The notes under the pieces were generated by a model. The model saw only the letters and a program-made list of their open reading frames with translations, was not told the DNA's origin and ran no database searches. A DNA stretch of 64,000 nucleotides from Platerodrilus igneus. Its lineage: Eukaryota > Arthropoda > Insecta > Coleoptera > Lycidae. The number at the start of each line of letters is the position of its first letter. Position 1 is the first letter of the stretch. The DNA lies in assembly GCA_036346225.1 (NCBI GenBank), contig JARFIW010001082.1:2790001-2854000 (forward strand). Reading direction: 5' to 3'. A program made the position numbers and the translations under genes. This document shows positions 1-10,372 of the stretch, piece after piece.

Positions 1-44
1 ATATTTGAAACATTTTTGGGGTGTGTTTCCAATTTGTGAATAAA

Positions 45-924
45 TTACAATATGTTCCAACTAAAAAAAGTGAGAATTTTTGGTTAAAATCTATACTTGT
101 GTACAGTGCAACAAAACCAAATTGTAATTACCTTTTCTCTATACTGAAGTCTCTTAGCAAAAGCTTTTCTTCATTTTCTAAACTAGATAAGAGATGCTCA
201 TTTAATCGTTTTACAGTATCAGAAACTGCTTCCACCAATTTGAAAGCCCATTCTTGTTCAATATCTTTCTTTTGTTTACTCAATTGTGCTTCATATTCAT
301 TTTTTAACAATTCAGTTAATTGAGAAAGTTCGTATTGAAGTTTTTCAGCGAACCGAGCCTCTAGTATCATTTTCTCCTCTTTACATGCATTTTGTTCTGT
401 TTGATGAGCTAATTCAACAGATTTTTGCTTTTCAATTTCTGCTAAAAAACAAACAATCTCTTCATTTTCAGCAACAGCCTTTTTTATTTTTAAATTGATT
501 TCATTATTCACTTTAGTTTCAATTTCACATCCAATAGCTGTCAAAAGTGAAGTTAATAAGAAAAACTTATCGTAACAATATTATAACTTACAAAAAATCC
601 CCTGATGTGTAAGTGCTTTAACGTATTTACTTGTTAAAGGGGGTTTTAAGCATACCTTTCCAATTAACAGGTCACTAGGTGAAATCCATAAATCATCACC
701 AGCTCCACGAAGTTTAGGAGTAAGTCCTATATAAGGTTTTAGAGCATCAGCACAATGAGTAAAGAAAGCATCACATAAGTGATCGCCCAATTGAGTTTTA
801 TATTCACTAATAGAGGGAAACTCAGAACTTTCCAACAGTTCTCTCCGGCGATAATAGTGGTCACTTTTCTCTAAAATAAGTTAAATTAACAGTAATTTGT
901 GATTAACAATTATAACTTACCCAT
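45..924 (-). CDS. unrecognised small coiled-coil protein, four exons
   Basis: Spliced gene: exon 1 is 924-921 (ATG plus one base), exon 2 870-592, exon 3 537-132, exon 4 60-45 ending in TAA. Each junction has GT-AG ends (GTAAGT donors at 920 and 591, GTAATT at 131; acceptors at 871, 538 and 61) and the phases agree throughout, giving about 234 aa. The protein starts MEKSDHYYRRRELLE. Its N-terminal 95 residues look globular (motif DDLWISPSDLLIGK). Residues about 100-230 are rich in Glu, Lys, Gln and Leu and look like a long helix or coiled coil. The very short last exon (WNIL-stop) is the weakest part; the true 3' end could lie left of the window. I do not recognise the family. A cilium- or centrosome-type coiled-coil protein is possible but is not shown by any motif. 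Confidence 0.7.
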
Positions 925-1690
925 TTTATACAACGAACAAAAATTTATATATTGGGATATTCAAAGGAATTTATAGGGTGGATGCATTTATGTTGACAGA
1001 TGTCAACAATTTTATATTTAAAACAATATCAAGAAATAAAAGGAAAGATTCTTGTCAGATTGGAGTAACAAATAATTACTAAATATAAATCATAATTAAA
1101 ACAGATAGAATCTAGAATATGCCAAAATTTAGTTCTTAAGAAAAAATCTCATATGCTTGGTAGGATGTGGAGCTGATATTAATAAATTTTTTAAATAATG
1201 CTTGCCGTATTCCTTATATAATGCTTAAATTCTAATAAAGTATTAACCTTCGTTAATAGTACTTAATGTATACCACATCAAGATTGTAATAAGATTTCTT
1301 GTTCCATTTTGTTGTAATTTCAAGATAAAGTACCTGGCCAGCATTAAAATATAGTTAAAAGAATCCTCTTTTATTTGTCTGTAGAATCAACAACAAAGCA
1401 AGATAAATCTTGTACTTTTACATCTAACATAAATTTAATCCCAAAAGATATATTACTTTTTGCAAATTGTACGTTTGACGATCACTGGTAAAATTCACGA
1501 AATCTAGTACACCTTGTATTGCCAGCGTTCTGCATTTGTCATTTGTAAAATTTGATATTTTAATCTATAAATCAGTTGAAAATTCAATTTCAAATCTAGC
1601 AGTTTTTTAATAAAACTGAATAACGTAATATGTGTATATAGAAATGGAAATTTCTACTCGAAATTTTTAAGTGATGATTTTTATAGTTTT
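925..1690. other. AT-rich intergenic DNA upstream of the first gene
   Basis: No coding frame, structured RNA or clear repeat is visible. The part next to 924 must hold the promoter of the minus-strand gene, but I see no distinct element. Confidence 0.5.
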
Positions 1691-1729
1691 GGATACACCA
1701 CAGCAATGTGCGGTAAACTTAGTTTATTT

Positions 1730-1930
1730 TTTGGGAATAGTACCATCCAAAACTATGGTTTAGACATGGTTCGCTGAAGTCAAGTGTGGAAGACATTGTT
1801 TGTAAAGGTCATCCATGCACCTCTGTTATTGTTAAGAATATCGATGCTGTGCATAACATAATTTTAGTTTTTTGGTATGTAACATGTAAAGAGATAAATG
1901 AATCCTCAGGCATTGCAACAAAGTAAATAT
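1730..1930 (+). pseudogene. mariner-type transposase relic (N-terminal fragment)
   Basis: Conceptual translation across frames gives a stretch like the helix-turn-helix half of mariner transposases: a WFAEVKCGR segment, then GHPCTSVIVKNIDAVHNII, which fits the usual pattern of W-F..F+.G.. followed by GRP.T...E.I..V...V. Stops and frameshifts make it non-functional, and no catalytic half follows. Family assignment rests on this pattern alone. Confidence 0.45.
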
Positions 1931-2100
1931 ATATGATTTTGAACTATCAGCTGCACGTCAGGAAGCTTTGCAGTCGATAGATCTCTCATAATTTAAAAGA
2001 CTGTAAAAAGTTAATAATCTATAGGAACACTGTGGCACGATTTAAATAAAATTAAATAAAAACCCTTAACCACAAAAATATTTAAATTACTAGATACGTA

Positions 2101-2127
2101 TTTCGACCACTATGTGGTCATCATCAG
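2101..2127 (-). ncRNA. hammerhead-like core, probably of a Penelope-like element
   Basis: Read on the minus strand: CTGATGA (2127-2121), a T, stem GACCAC (2119-2114), loop ATA, stem GTGGTC (2110-2105), GAAA (2104-2101). This is the hammerhead core order CUGAUGA, stem II, GAAA. It is followed by a self-complementary TACGTA and TC, which could be a loopless stem III with the cleavage base. Short-stem hammerheads of this kind are known in Penelope-like retroelements. Stem I pairing is weak, so this copy may be inactive. Confidence 0.6.
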
Positions 2128-2189
2128 TGGTGTGTTAAGTGTGGAAAGAAATGATAGACAAATTCAATGGTTGTCGTTCAAATTCTGTA

Positions 2190-2632
2190 TATGACATCAT
2201 AGTACGTGTCGTCGTGTATTTATTCGTATGGGTCTGAAACTAAACAGTAATCAATTGTATATGTCACAACGTGAAATTAAATCAACAAAAATTGTACATT
2301 CACAAAGCGTTTCAAAGGAAAACGTTTGATTGTTTCTTCGTAGAATGGGTCATGTTACAACTGTTGCATTAAAAGATAGAAGGGCACTTAATGCAAAGCA
2401 GTATGCTACAATTTGCTTGCCGGTAGGTCTCACTGAAATGTATAAAGCAACATAAACGGCCGAATCAATGTTCATCATAACAATGCAAGTGCACACAAAG
2501 TGCAACAAACTATCGAGCTTTTGACCAGTTACAACATCGATATAATGACTTACTGTCATCTTTGTTAGTTTTGTAGCCTAATGTTTAATTCTTATTCCAA
2601 TGTATCAAAAATTAAATGACGAGCATGGATTG
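2190..2632. repeat. unit A copy 1 of a local duplication
   Basis: Closely matches 6,035-6,326. The 140 bases before 2,632 are almost identical to 6,200-6,326, and the part further left is recognisable but noisier. The pair continues rightwards into the RTE copies at 2,620 and 7,490. Confidence 0.75.
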
Positions 2633-4299
2633 AGGAAAAGTACAAAGAGATTCAAACTAAGATGGAACTAAGAAAGACTGGCAAAGCATACAAACTAATT
2701 AGAACAAATTTTAGGGATATAAAGTCAAATAATATAAATATAAGGGGTATGGGAGAAGACAACATTATAGAAAATGTAGCAAATAGATGACAAAGACGTA
2801 TAGGGAATTTATATGCCGAACAAGAACTAGAAGCATTAGAACAAGAAACAGACATTGAAAAGGACTTGGGCTATCCTATACTTAGAGATGATTTTAAACT
2901 AGTATTAATAAGAGCCTGAAAAATAATACGGTGTCGGGTACATATCTCTAAAAGCAACTGGGCAAGCAGTAACAGAACGTCTCTTGTCAGCTATATGCAT
3001 GAGGCAGGCGAGATACTAAGTTTCAAACGTAACATCATAGCTACTGTGCCAAAAAAGAGAGCTGCAGGTAGATCTGAAAATTTTCAAACAATAAGTTTAA
3101 CAGTAGACTTGTCAAAAATGTTAATAGAATTGTACAAGAACGGATGGAAAAACTGGCTGAATAATTACTAGGAGAAGCTTAATTTGGATTTATGTGAACC
3201 AGCCAAACACAGGAGGTCATTTTAGCTTTAAGGGTGATAATGGAGAAAACAATAGAAAAAGGAGAAAGTGTCTATATAGGGTTTGTTGATCTAAGCATTC
3301 GACAATGTAAAATTAGAAAAATTTTCAAAAAACTCAAAAGATAGAAATGAGTTAAAAGGATAGACGGAGAGTACATAACTTATTTAGAGAGCAAACAGCA
3401 GTAATAGAATTAGGACAGGAATTTAGAGAAGTAAATATTAGGAAAGTGGTGAGGTAGGGATGTGTGCTATCCCCATTAACCTTTAACTTGTATATCGAAG
3501 AGGCAATGAATACTGTCAAATGTGCATAAAGACATTTGACATTATTGTGCAGGGACAAATTGCTATACTCAGATTTGTAGACAATATAGTGGTATTAGCA
3601 TCTATCAAGGAAGAGTCATGTGTCCCATATATCATCGAGTGTAATAGATGCAATCTGAATTCGTTATGTTATTGTGTTTTAATTGTCGTGTAATTGTAAT
3701 TAATTAGTTGTTCCTTTTATCAATGCAGATTGTTATTAATTATAGTTGTTAAATTCTAAACACCCTTTAGTTTGATTGTTACTTAGATATAATTAATAAT
3801 TAATATTAATGCGTAAAGAGTGAAAAATTCAGACGTTCGACTTTAAACCGGCAGTTTAATATTATTTGCTTTCTAAATTCAAAGAAGTTACTTATTAGAG
3901 TTATATTTTACGTGTTTTTGTATTTAATTATCATTTCAAGTATTGATGTTCTAAAACGGGAGAATTGGGTCATGTGCCCTGTGGTTTCGTTCTTTAGAGC
4001 CACCCAATCTCACACTGTGTTAGCGTGGCATTTGTTTCCTTTCTTTCCCTTCCTTTGTTACACGTAATTTGGGCGAGCATTCCGTTACTGATTTCATTCT
4101 TTTCTTACTTCCCCGGCCGTCTTACAAGTACCGCCCAGGACGTCAAATAACGTAAGTTGGAAAAAGTGCAAAAGATATAAAACAAATATTAACACAAGCC
4201 CATGCTGCTTAATAAGAAGAAGTAACTACTATGTTCGAAGACAACAAACATGGAACTAGGAAAAGACTGCTGAAGGCATATGTGTGGAGCACAGCACTG
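2620..4299 (+). pseudogene. decayed RTE-clade LINE, part 1 (reverse transcriptase region)
   Basis: The plus strand matches the reverse-transcriptase half of the better copy at 17,318-21,620, from the region equivalent to about 18,825. Recognisable pieces include the equivalents of KCKEVQTKMEVGK and NFRTISLT, and of the RFADD catalytic box (here RFVDN, so the Asp pair is lost) near 3,575. Many stops and frameshifts are present. The copy is interrupted at 3,619-4,140 by an LTR-like insert and at 4,300 by a TA-flanked TIR element; its 3' end resumes at 9,976. Confidence 0.8.
3619..4140. mobile_element. LTR-like insertion (possible solo LTR) in the RTE copy
   Basis: About 520 bases with no RTE similarity sit between RTE sequence on both sides, starting TGTGTCCC and ending near CGTCTTACA. 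A second copy lies at 8,690-9,270. A diverged relative at 41,099-41,325 shares the segment around GAGCATTCCGTTACTG and the downstream TTTCATTCTTTTCTTACT. TG...CA ends and the lack of coding fit a solo LTR. No clean target duplication is visible. Confidence 0.5.
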
Positions 4300-4301
4300 T
4301 A

Positions 4302-4570
4302 CAGTGTGTCCCAAATTGGATGTATTAAATGGGTAACTTAGTTGTTATTAAAGATACAATAAAACTGGTGCGCAGTCATGGGCCAACTTTTTGAGATCAA
4401 TTCAATGGTAGAATCACAAATGAGCAATCTTCTTTTGTTTTCGAGTTATAGCCAGAAATTGATATTTTTAACAATTCTATTAATTAATTCATATAACTCG
4501 TTTGTTTGAAAAAACATCCAAAAATACCGTAGAAGTCTTTTATACAGTTTGTTACGTAGAACAGCTCCTA
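4302..4570 (+). repeat. left terminal inverted repeat
   Basis: Inverted match to 9,690-9,973, including GGATGTATTAAATGGGTAAC and the later TCGAGTTATAGCCA. Small substitutions and indels separate the arms. Confidence 0.75.
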
Positions 4571-5860
4571 CAATATATATATCTTAGTGTCTATGTAAAT
4601 GATGACATAATAGTTAGTCGACTAGTGCTTGTTTAAATAAATTAATAGTGTTACGTACACGGTCGAATTAGTAATAAGTATGGTGTACTCATTGTTTTAA
4701 GAAAAGCCTTAGTGCCGTGATTATTGTTTATAACTATCATCAGTTATCGCTGCAGTGGCATAGTAGCAGTGTAAGGATTCTCTGTAAATGTTTATGAATT
4801 ACTAAACTTGTATTGTGTCCCATTTTTAATTGCATATCGATTTGAATTAAACACAATATATATATATATTATATATATTATATAATAATCTGTAGTATTT
4901 CTATGAGATATGTAAAGGTCAATTTTTAAAATACGATTATTATAACACTTTGATAAAGCCATAATTATGTGACATATTAATGCAAATTGTAAGTGTCATT
5001 CCAATTTTAAATAATATTTGAAGCATACAGGGTGTTTCATAATTCAGAAGATGCATATTAAAACTTATATTTTTAATATGAGAATCACCTTAAATTTATT
5101 ACATTTTGAAATAGCCACATATAAAAGAGCATTTAATTTGATATCAAATTGTACATTGTCATATTCTCTGATATATATTTAGTTTTTGAGATATTCAACT
5201 GATTTTTAGAAAAAATGACTCATTGAGATTATACATTGCCTACTGCTAACTAATAACAACTTTAATGTTAATTTTCAAGATGCAGAAAATTTTACCATAT
5301 ACCATAAGTATATTTGTAAATATCACTTTTTGAAATTTCTTCCCAGTATACAGGGAATCGCAGGTTTGACAAAATGCAATTATTAAAAATTTTTAAGGCA
5401 CCTATCCAATTTTATTGCTTACAATGGATAGTTCATTAAGTGTCCTTTCATTTTGTTAAGCATTCCCTATACGTAAATCCATTACTTTCTGAAGAAATAT
5501 TTTGATTTGGTCTTCAAATTTTATGAATGTTTTTAATTTACATAACTAAAAATAACTTACTATTGGAGAATATCTATAAAACAATTAATACATATTGATT
5601 AACAATCAAATACACTTATCCAATAACATATTTTTCAACTAAAGATTTATAACATTACCTACAATAATCGCTATCAACAGAATTCTGCCAGATCAACAAT
5701 ATGCAGTTTTATTAGAAAATGTTCAAACAGGAAATCAGGCAGTGCTTTGAAAAAATAATCAATTACAATTCAAAATGTCATTTTAGGTTTAATTAAATTG
5801 TAGTGTGTTGTCATTTAACACATTATCAGTTCTGTTTTAAATGTAATCTTTGAAGGAGTT
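4571..5860. other. non-coding interior of the TIR element
   Basis: AT-rich sequence with an (AT)n run near 4,856-4,885 and another repeat end (ACAGGGTGTTTCATAA) at 5,031. No sustained coding frame. Confidence 0.45.
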
Positions 5861-5866
5861 TTCAAA

Positions 5867-5975
5867 ATGAATTTTACAGTGAAAGAACAAATAAATATGA
5901 TTTGGGTATTGGGAGCAAGTTTAAAAATTTTCTACTTGCATCAAGAATATACCAAGAGATATCCTGTTACATGAC
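5867..5975 (+). pseudogene. transposase N-terminal fragment (insect mariner/Tc1-like, helix-turn-helix type)
   Basis: An ATG at 5,867 opens MNFTVKEQINMIWVLGAS, which resembles the start of helix-turn-helix N-terminal domains (DUF4817-like) of many insect transposases. YTKRYPV follows shortly after. The frame is then lost. The same segment is blended into 8,040-8,150. Confidence 0.5.
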
Positions 5976-6034
5976 AACACACTACAATTAATAAATCTAA
6001 ATGACACTTTACATGTAATAGTTATTTTTTCAAA

Positions 6035-6326
6035 GCCTGCCTACGTGTCGTCGTGTATTTATTGTAGGTGAAACTAAATATAATGATAACTAATTATAAA
6101 AAATTTGTCATTCCAAGTTTAAAAAAAGTTTATTGTTTCTTTAGAAGGTATTACACGTTGATAAAAGGTAAAATTTCGGAAAAAAAGCAATAACAATAAA
6201 GTGCAACAAACTATCGAGCTTTTGACCAGTTACAACATCGATATAATGACTTACTGTCATCTTTGTTAGATTTGTAGCCAATGTTTAATTCTTATTCCAA
6301 TGTATCAAAAATTAAATGACGAGCAT
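6035..6326. repeat. unit A copy 2 of a local duplication
   Basis: Copy of 2,190-2,632. The last 130 bases are nearly identical to 2,497-2,632. After the shared GACGAGCA the two diverge: copy 1 goes straight into RTE, while this copy continues into 1.17 kb absent from copy 1. Confidence 0.75.
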
Positions 6327-6990
6327 TTCATTGCCCTAAAGGTTGTTAAAACATTTAATTTGTTTGTGTCAAGGTATCTCATTCAGAGTGGAAACTGTTT
6401 TGAAGATGTTTCAACGAATGCAAAAGTATATAACCATGAAAGAGGAATATTTTGAGAAGCAATTTATTTGCATAACGTCATGTGTTTTTCTTTTATATTT
6501 TCTGTGACTATAGCACCTGATGCATCTATAAGAGAGCCATTTAAAACTTATGCTACTTAAAAATACTTCAAGAAATCAGAAGCACTTATTAAAACTTGTT
6601 CTAAGTATTAGTTTTTTATGCACAATGAAAATATGCACTTAATCTTTTGTTTCCCATTGTAGTAGAAGCAACTTTTTCATGCCTATATATTGTGCTTTGA
6701 TTTTGATATTTCAGCTTCTACGAAACATCACCAGAAAAGTTTTTTAATATTTTTGTGCATAACTTTAAAAATCTCAAAACAATAAATATTTGTGAAATTA
6801 CTTTTGAAACCATAAGTAATATTGCGATTTTAATGATACACTTTTAATTCAATTTGATGATAAAATGGTAAAGATTAGGTAACACTTAATATGTGTGCAA
6901 TAAAGAAAATAACATATACAGGAAACTTTATTTGCTGATTAAAATAAGTTGGTAAAATTTTACAACAAACCAATCTAATCATCATAAAGC
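6327..6990. other. segment absent from copy 1, no gene seen
   Basis: AT-rich, no coding frame. It is the left part of the stretch missing from copy 1. Confidence 0.4.
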
Positions 6991-6991
6991 T

Positions 6992-8690
6992 AGAAGATGA
7001 ACACGTGGAAGATGCCATGGGACATAGAGAGATATCAAATAGATTACATTTTTGTTAGACAACGATTTAAGAACCAAGTAAAGGACTGTAGGACTGTAGA
7101 AGGTACCCAGAGGCAGTTATAGACACTGACTGCAACATAATAATTATGAAAAGCACGCTTAAATTAAAAAATTTGCAAAAAAGGAATGGAAAAAGGCACT
7201 TTGACTTTGAGAAACTAAAAGATGGAGATATCCACAAAAGACTTGAAAAAAGACAAACTAATTGTTGAAAGACCTCAGGAAAATGTTTGATACCGAGGAA
7301 CTATAAGCAGAATGGAATAACATTAAATCCTGCTTAGACATGGTGGTCAGAGATATTCTGAGTATAAACAAAAAGAAAATAAGGAACTATGGGTAACTAA
7401 AGATATTCTTAATTTAATAGACAAAACACGAAACTATGAAAACAGACCAGTTGAGGCAGGGAAACGAGATACAGTCAAAATGCAGGAAAGCTAAAGAGCA
7501 ATGGATTGAGGAAAAGTACAAAGAGATTCAAACTAAGATGGAACTAAGAAAGCACTGGCAAAGCATACAAACTTTAATTAAGAACAAATTTTAGGGATAT
7601 ACAATAGTCAAATATATTATAATTCATATACAGGGTATGGCGAAAGCAACATTTATAGAAAATTGTAGCAAATTTGTATTGACAATAGATAGTTCATAGG
7701 AATTTCATTATGCTTAAGCATTAGAACTAGAATGCATTAGAACTAAGATATTACAGATTCATTGAAATTAGGACTTGGGCTATACCTATAACTTAGAGAA
7801 TGATTATTAAACTAGTATTAATAAGAGCCTGATAACAATCAATAACGTGTCGGGTACATATCTCTAGATAAGCAACGGCAAGCAGTCAACAGAATTCTGC
7901 CTCAATATGTCATCTTATGAAATGTTCAATAGGCAGGCTTGAAAGATACTAAGTTTCAAACGTCATTTAGTTTATTCATAGCTATGTGTTGCCATTTAAA
8001 ATTATCAGTTCTGTTTTAAAGGTAGATCTTTGAAGGAGTTTTCAAACAATGAAGTTTAACAGTGAAAGAACAAATAAATATGATTTGGGATTCAATTAAA
8101 AATTGTTATGCATCAAGAATTATACCAAGAGATATCCTGTTGATGGACAACACACTGGCTGAATAAATTACTAGAATGACAGCTTACATGTTAGTGTATT
8201 TGTTTCAACCAGCCAAGCACAGGAGGTCATTTTGAGCATTTAAGGGTGATAGTGACTGGCAGAATCTGTGATACGAATAGTGTTAATCATAGTGAGAAAG
8301 TTGTCTATTGATAAGGGTAGTTGATTGATCTAAGCAATATCGACAATGTAAATATTCTAGAATAAATTTTAGTTATGTAAACTCAAAAGATAGAAATTTG
8401 AAGAAAATCAAAAGGATCTCAGACGAGAGTACATGAACTTAGTTATAGAGAGCTAAACAGCAGTAATAGAATTAGGACAGAATTTAGATGAACTATCCAT
8501 ATTAGGAAAGTGGTGAGGTAGGGATGTGCTATCCCCATTAAACCTTTAACTTGCATATCGCAAGATGCAACCCTGAATACTGGGAAGAAATTGTGCATAA
8601 ATGATATTTGACAAATATATTGGTATGGTGAAAATTCTATACTGCATTTGTAATAAATAGTTGTGTATTAGCAGTGCAAGTATCAATGGA
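6992..8690 (+). pseudogene. second RTE copy, partly blended with unrelated sequence
   Basis: Starts at the endonuclease C-terminal region: GKCHGT-type frame noise, then sequence equivalent to 18,299 onward and RYQIDYIFVRQRF. It follows the 17,318 element to about 7,550. From about 7,550 to 8,690 the sequence can be explained as copy 1 (2,680-3,620) with extra bases inserted every few positions. Many of the extra bases come from 5,670-6,010. No frame survives. See the finding on consensus blending. Confidence 0.65.
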
Positions 8691-9270
8691 AGAGTCATGT
8701 GTCAAACCAGTTGAATATCATCGAATAGACTAATAGAATGCAATCTGAATGTTATGATATAAATTAAGTGTTTTAATTGTCGTTAATTGTAATATATTAG
8801 TTGTTCCATTTTATCAATGCAGATTGTTATTAATTATAGTTGTTAAATTCTAAACACCCTTTATGTTTGATATGTTACTTAGATATAATTAAGTAATTAA
8901 TATGCCTAAATTTGCGTAAAAGTGAACAAATTCAGACGTTCGACTTTAAACACGCAGTATATATATATATATATATGCTATATCTATATATATCATATAG
9001 AAGTTACTTATTAGAGTTATATTTACACAGTGTTTGATATTTAATTATCATTTCAAGTATTGATGTTCTAAACGGGAGAAGTTGGGTCATGTGCCCTGTA
9101 AAGTTATCAGTCTAAATTAGAGCCACTCAAATCTCACACTGTGTTAGCGTGGCATTTGTTATTTATCTATTCCATATCCTTTGTGACACGTATATTTGTG
9201 AGCGAGCATTCCGTTACTGATTTCATCTCTTTTTACTTCCCGTGTCGTCTTACAAGTACGCTGTGACGTC
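8690..9270. mobile_element. second copy of the LTR-like insertion
   Basis: Matches 3,619-4,140 with many small insertions, including GAGCATTCCGTTACTG and the segment CTTACAAGTACG. An (AT)n run (8,958-8,998) replaces part of the match. Confidence 0.5.
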
Positions 9271-9689
9271 AAATGAACGTAAGTATTTGTGTATCCATAT
9301 ATAAATTATAGACTATTTGTATGTGGATAGGGAAATATAATTTTCAATTTAAGATGTAGTTATATTAATTTTTGTAATATATGTAGTTATGATATTATAT
9401 TTTTCTAGCTTTCAAACTCTGTTGTTTAGAAATGTGATGTGGTACAATAATGAACTCTTGTTTTGTGTTTACCTTTTGTTTCGCGGTCAACTATTTATTA
9501 CCGATATAATAAGATTATTTTATTATACCAAAAACATGGAATAAATTGGCAATTTGAAAAGATAATTATATTAAACTGTATATTTTTGAAAAAAGCTGTC
9601 AAAAAGGACTTTTAAATAAAGCGGCAACCAATTGTGGTTTCCATTAAAAAAATTGCAAGTTTATATTATAACCTCAAAAGTGTTATAAA
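9271..9689. other. AT-rich spacer, no gene seen
   Basis: Unique-looking AT-rich DNA between the LTR-like segment and the right inverted repeat. No coding frame. Confidence 0.4.
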
Positions 9690-9973
9690 TATTAAATATT
9701 TGCGTACGCCACTGTATTCTACGTAGAAAACTGTATAAAAGACTTTTCCAGTATTTTTAGATGTTTTTGCAAACAAACGAGTTATACGAATTAATAGAAT
9801 TGTTAAAAATATCAATTTTTGGCTATAACTCGAAAACAAAAGAAGATCGCTCATTTGTGATTTCACCATTGAATCGATCTCAAAAAGTTGGCCCATGATT
9901 ACGCATACAGTTTTATTGTATCTTTACTAACAACTAAGTTACCCATTTAATACATCCAATTTGGGACACACTG
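9690..9973 (-). repeat. right terminal inverted repeat
   Basis: Reverse complement of 4,302-4,570; ends GGGACACACTG directly before the TA at 9,974. Confidence 0.75.
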
Positions 9974-9975
9974 TA

Positions 9976-10372
9976 CAGCTGTGAAACGAGAACACTAGGA
10001 GAAGCGCACACGAAAAATATTGAAGCCTTTGAAATGTAGTGCTACATACATATGATGAAGATACCATGGGCAGAAAAAGTTAAGAACAAAGAGATACTAG
10101 AAATGGTAGGAAAGAAAGAAATATGTAAATACAGTAAAAAAATAGGAGAGATAGGATGATAGAACACGTTTGAAGACATGATGGATGCATTAGAAGAAGA
10201 AAGAAAAAATAGAAGCAGATATAGACCTAAATTAGACAATTGCACACAGATAGTGAAATATGTAGGCTGTGGAAATTTCAGGGAAAATGTGTAGATTAGC
10301 TCAGAATAGGAAATAATGAAAGTATGTATGCAATCAATTCCAAGACTGAAAACCTAATGATGGTGAAAATAA
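9976..10372 (+). pseudogene. decayed RTE LINE, part 2 (3' end)
   Basis: Continues the RTE copy broken at 4,299. It matches the 17,318 element from about 20,190 to its end, including the equivalents of CGAGAACACTAGGAGAAG and the terminal segment AAGACTGAAAACCTAATGATG. The end resembles the CTGAAGACCCAATGATGA terminus of the full-length copy. Confidence 0.75.

Larger units (their letters stand above)
4302..9973. mobile_element. TA-flanked element with long terminal inverted repeats
   Basis: The left end starts CAGTGTGTCCCAAATTGG at 4,302 and the right end finishes with its complement at 9,973. Both are directly flanked by TA (4,300-4,301 and 9,974-9,975), and the RTE reading is continuous across the two outer flanks. 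The inverted repeats run about 270-290 bases (4,302-4,570 and 9,690-9,973). A TA duplication points to the Tc1/mariner superfamily. The 5.1-kb interior is not a clean transposon body: it holds a copy of the element's own left flank, so length and interior may be an assembly effect. Confidence 0.6.
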
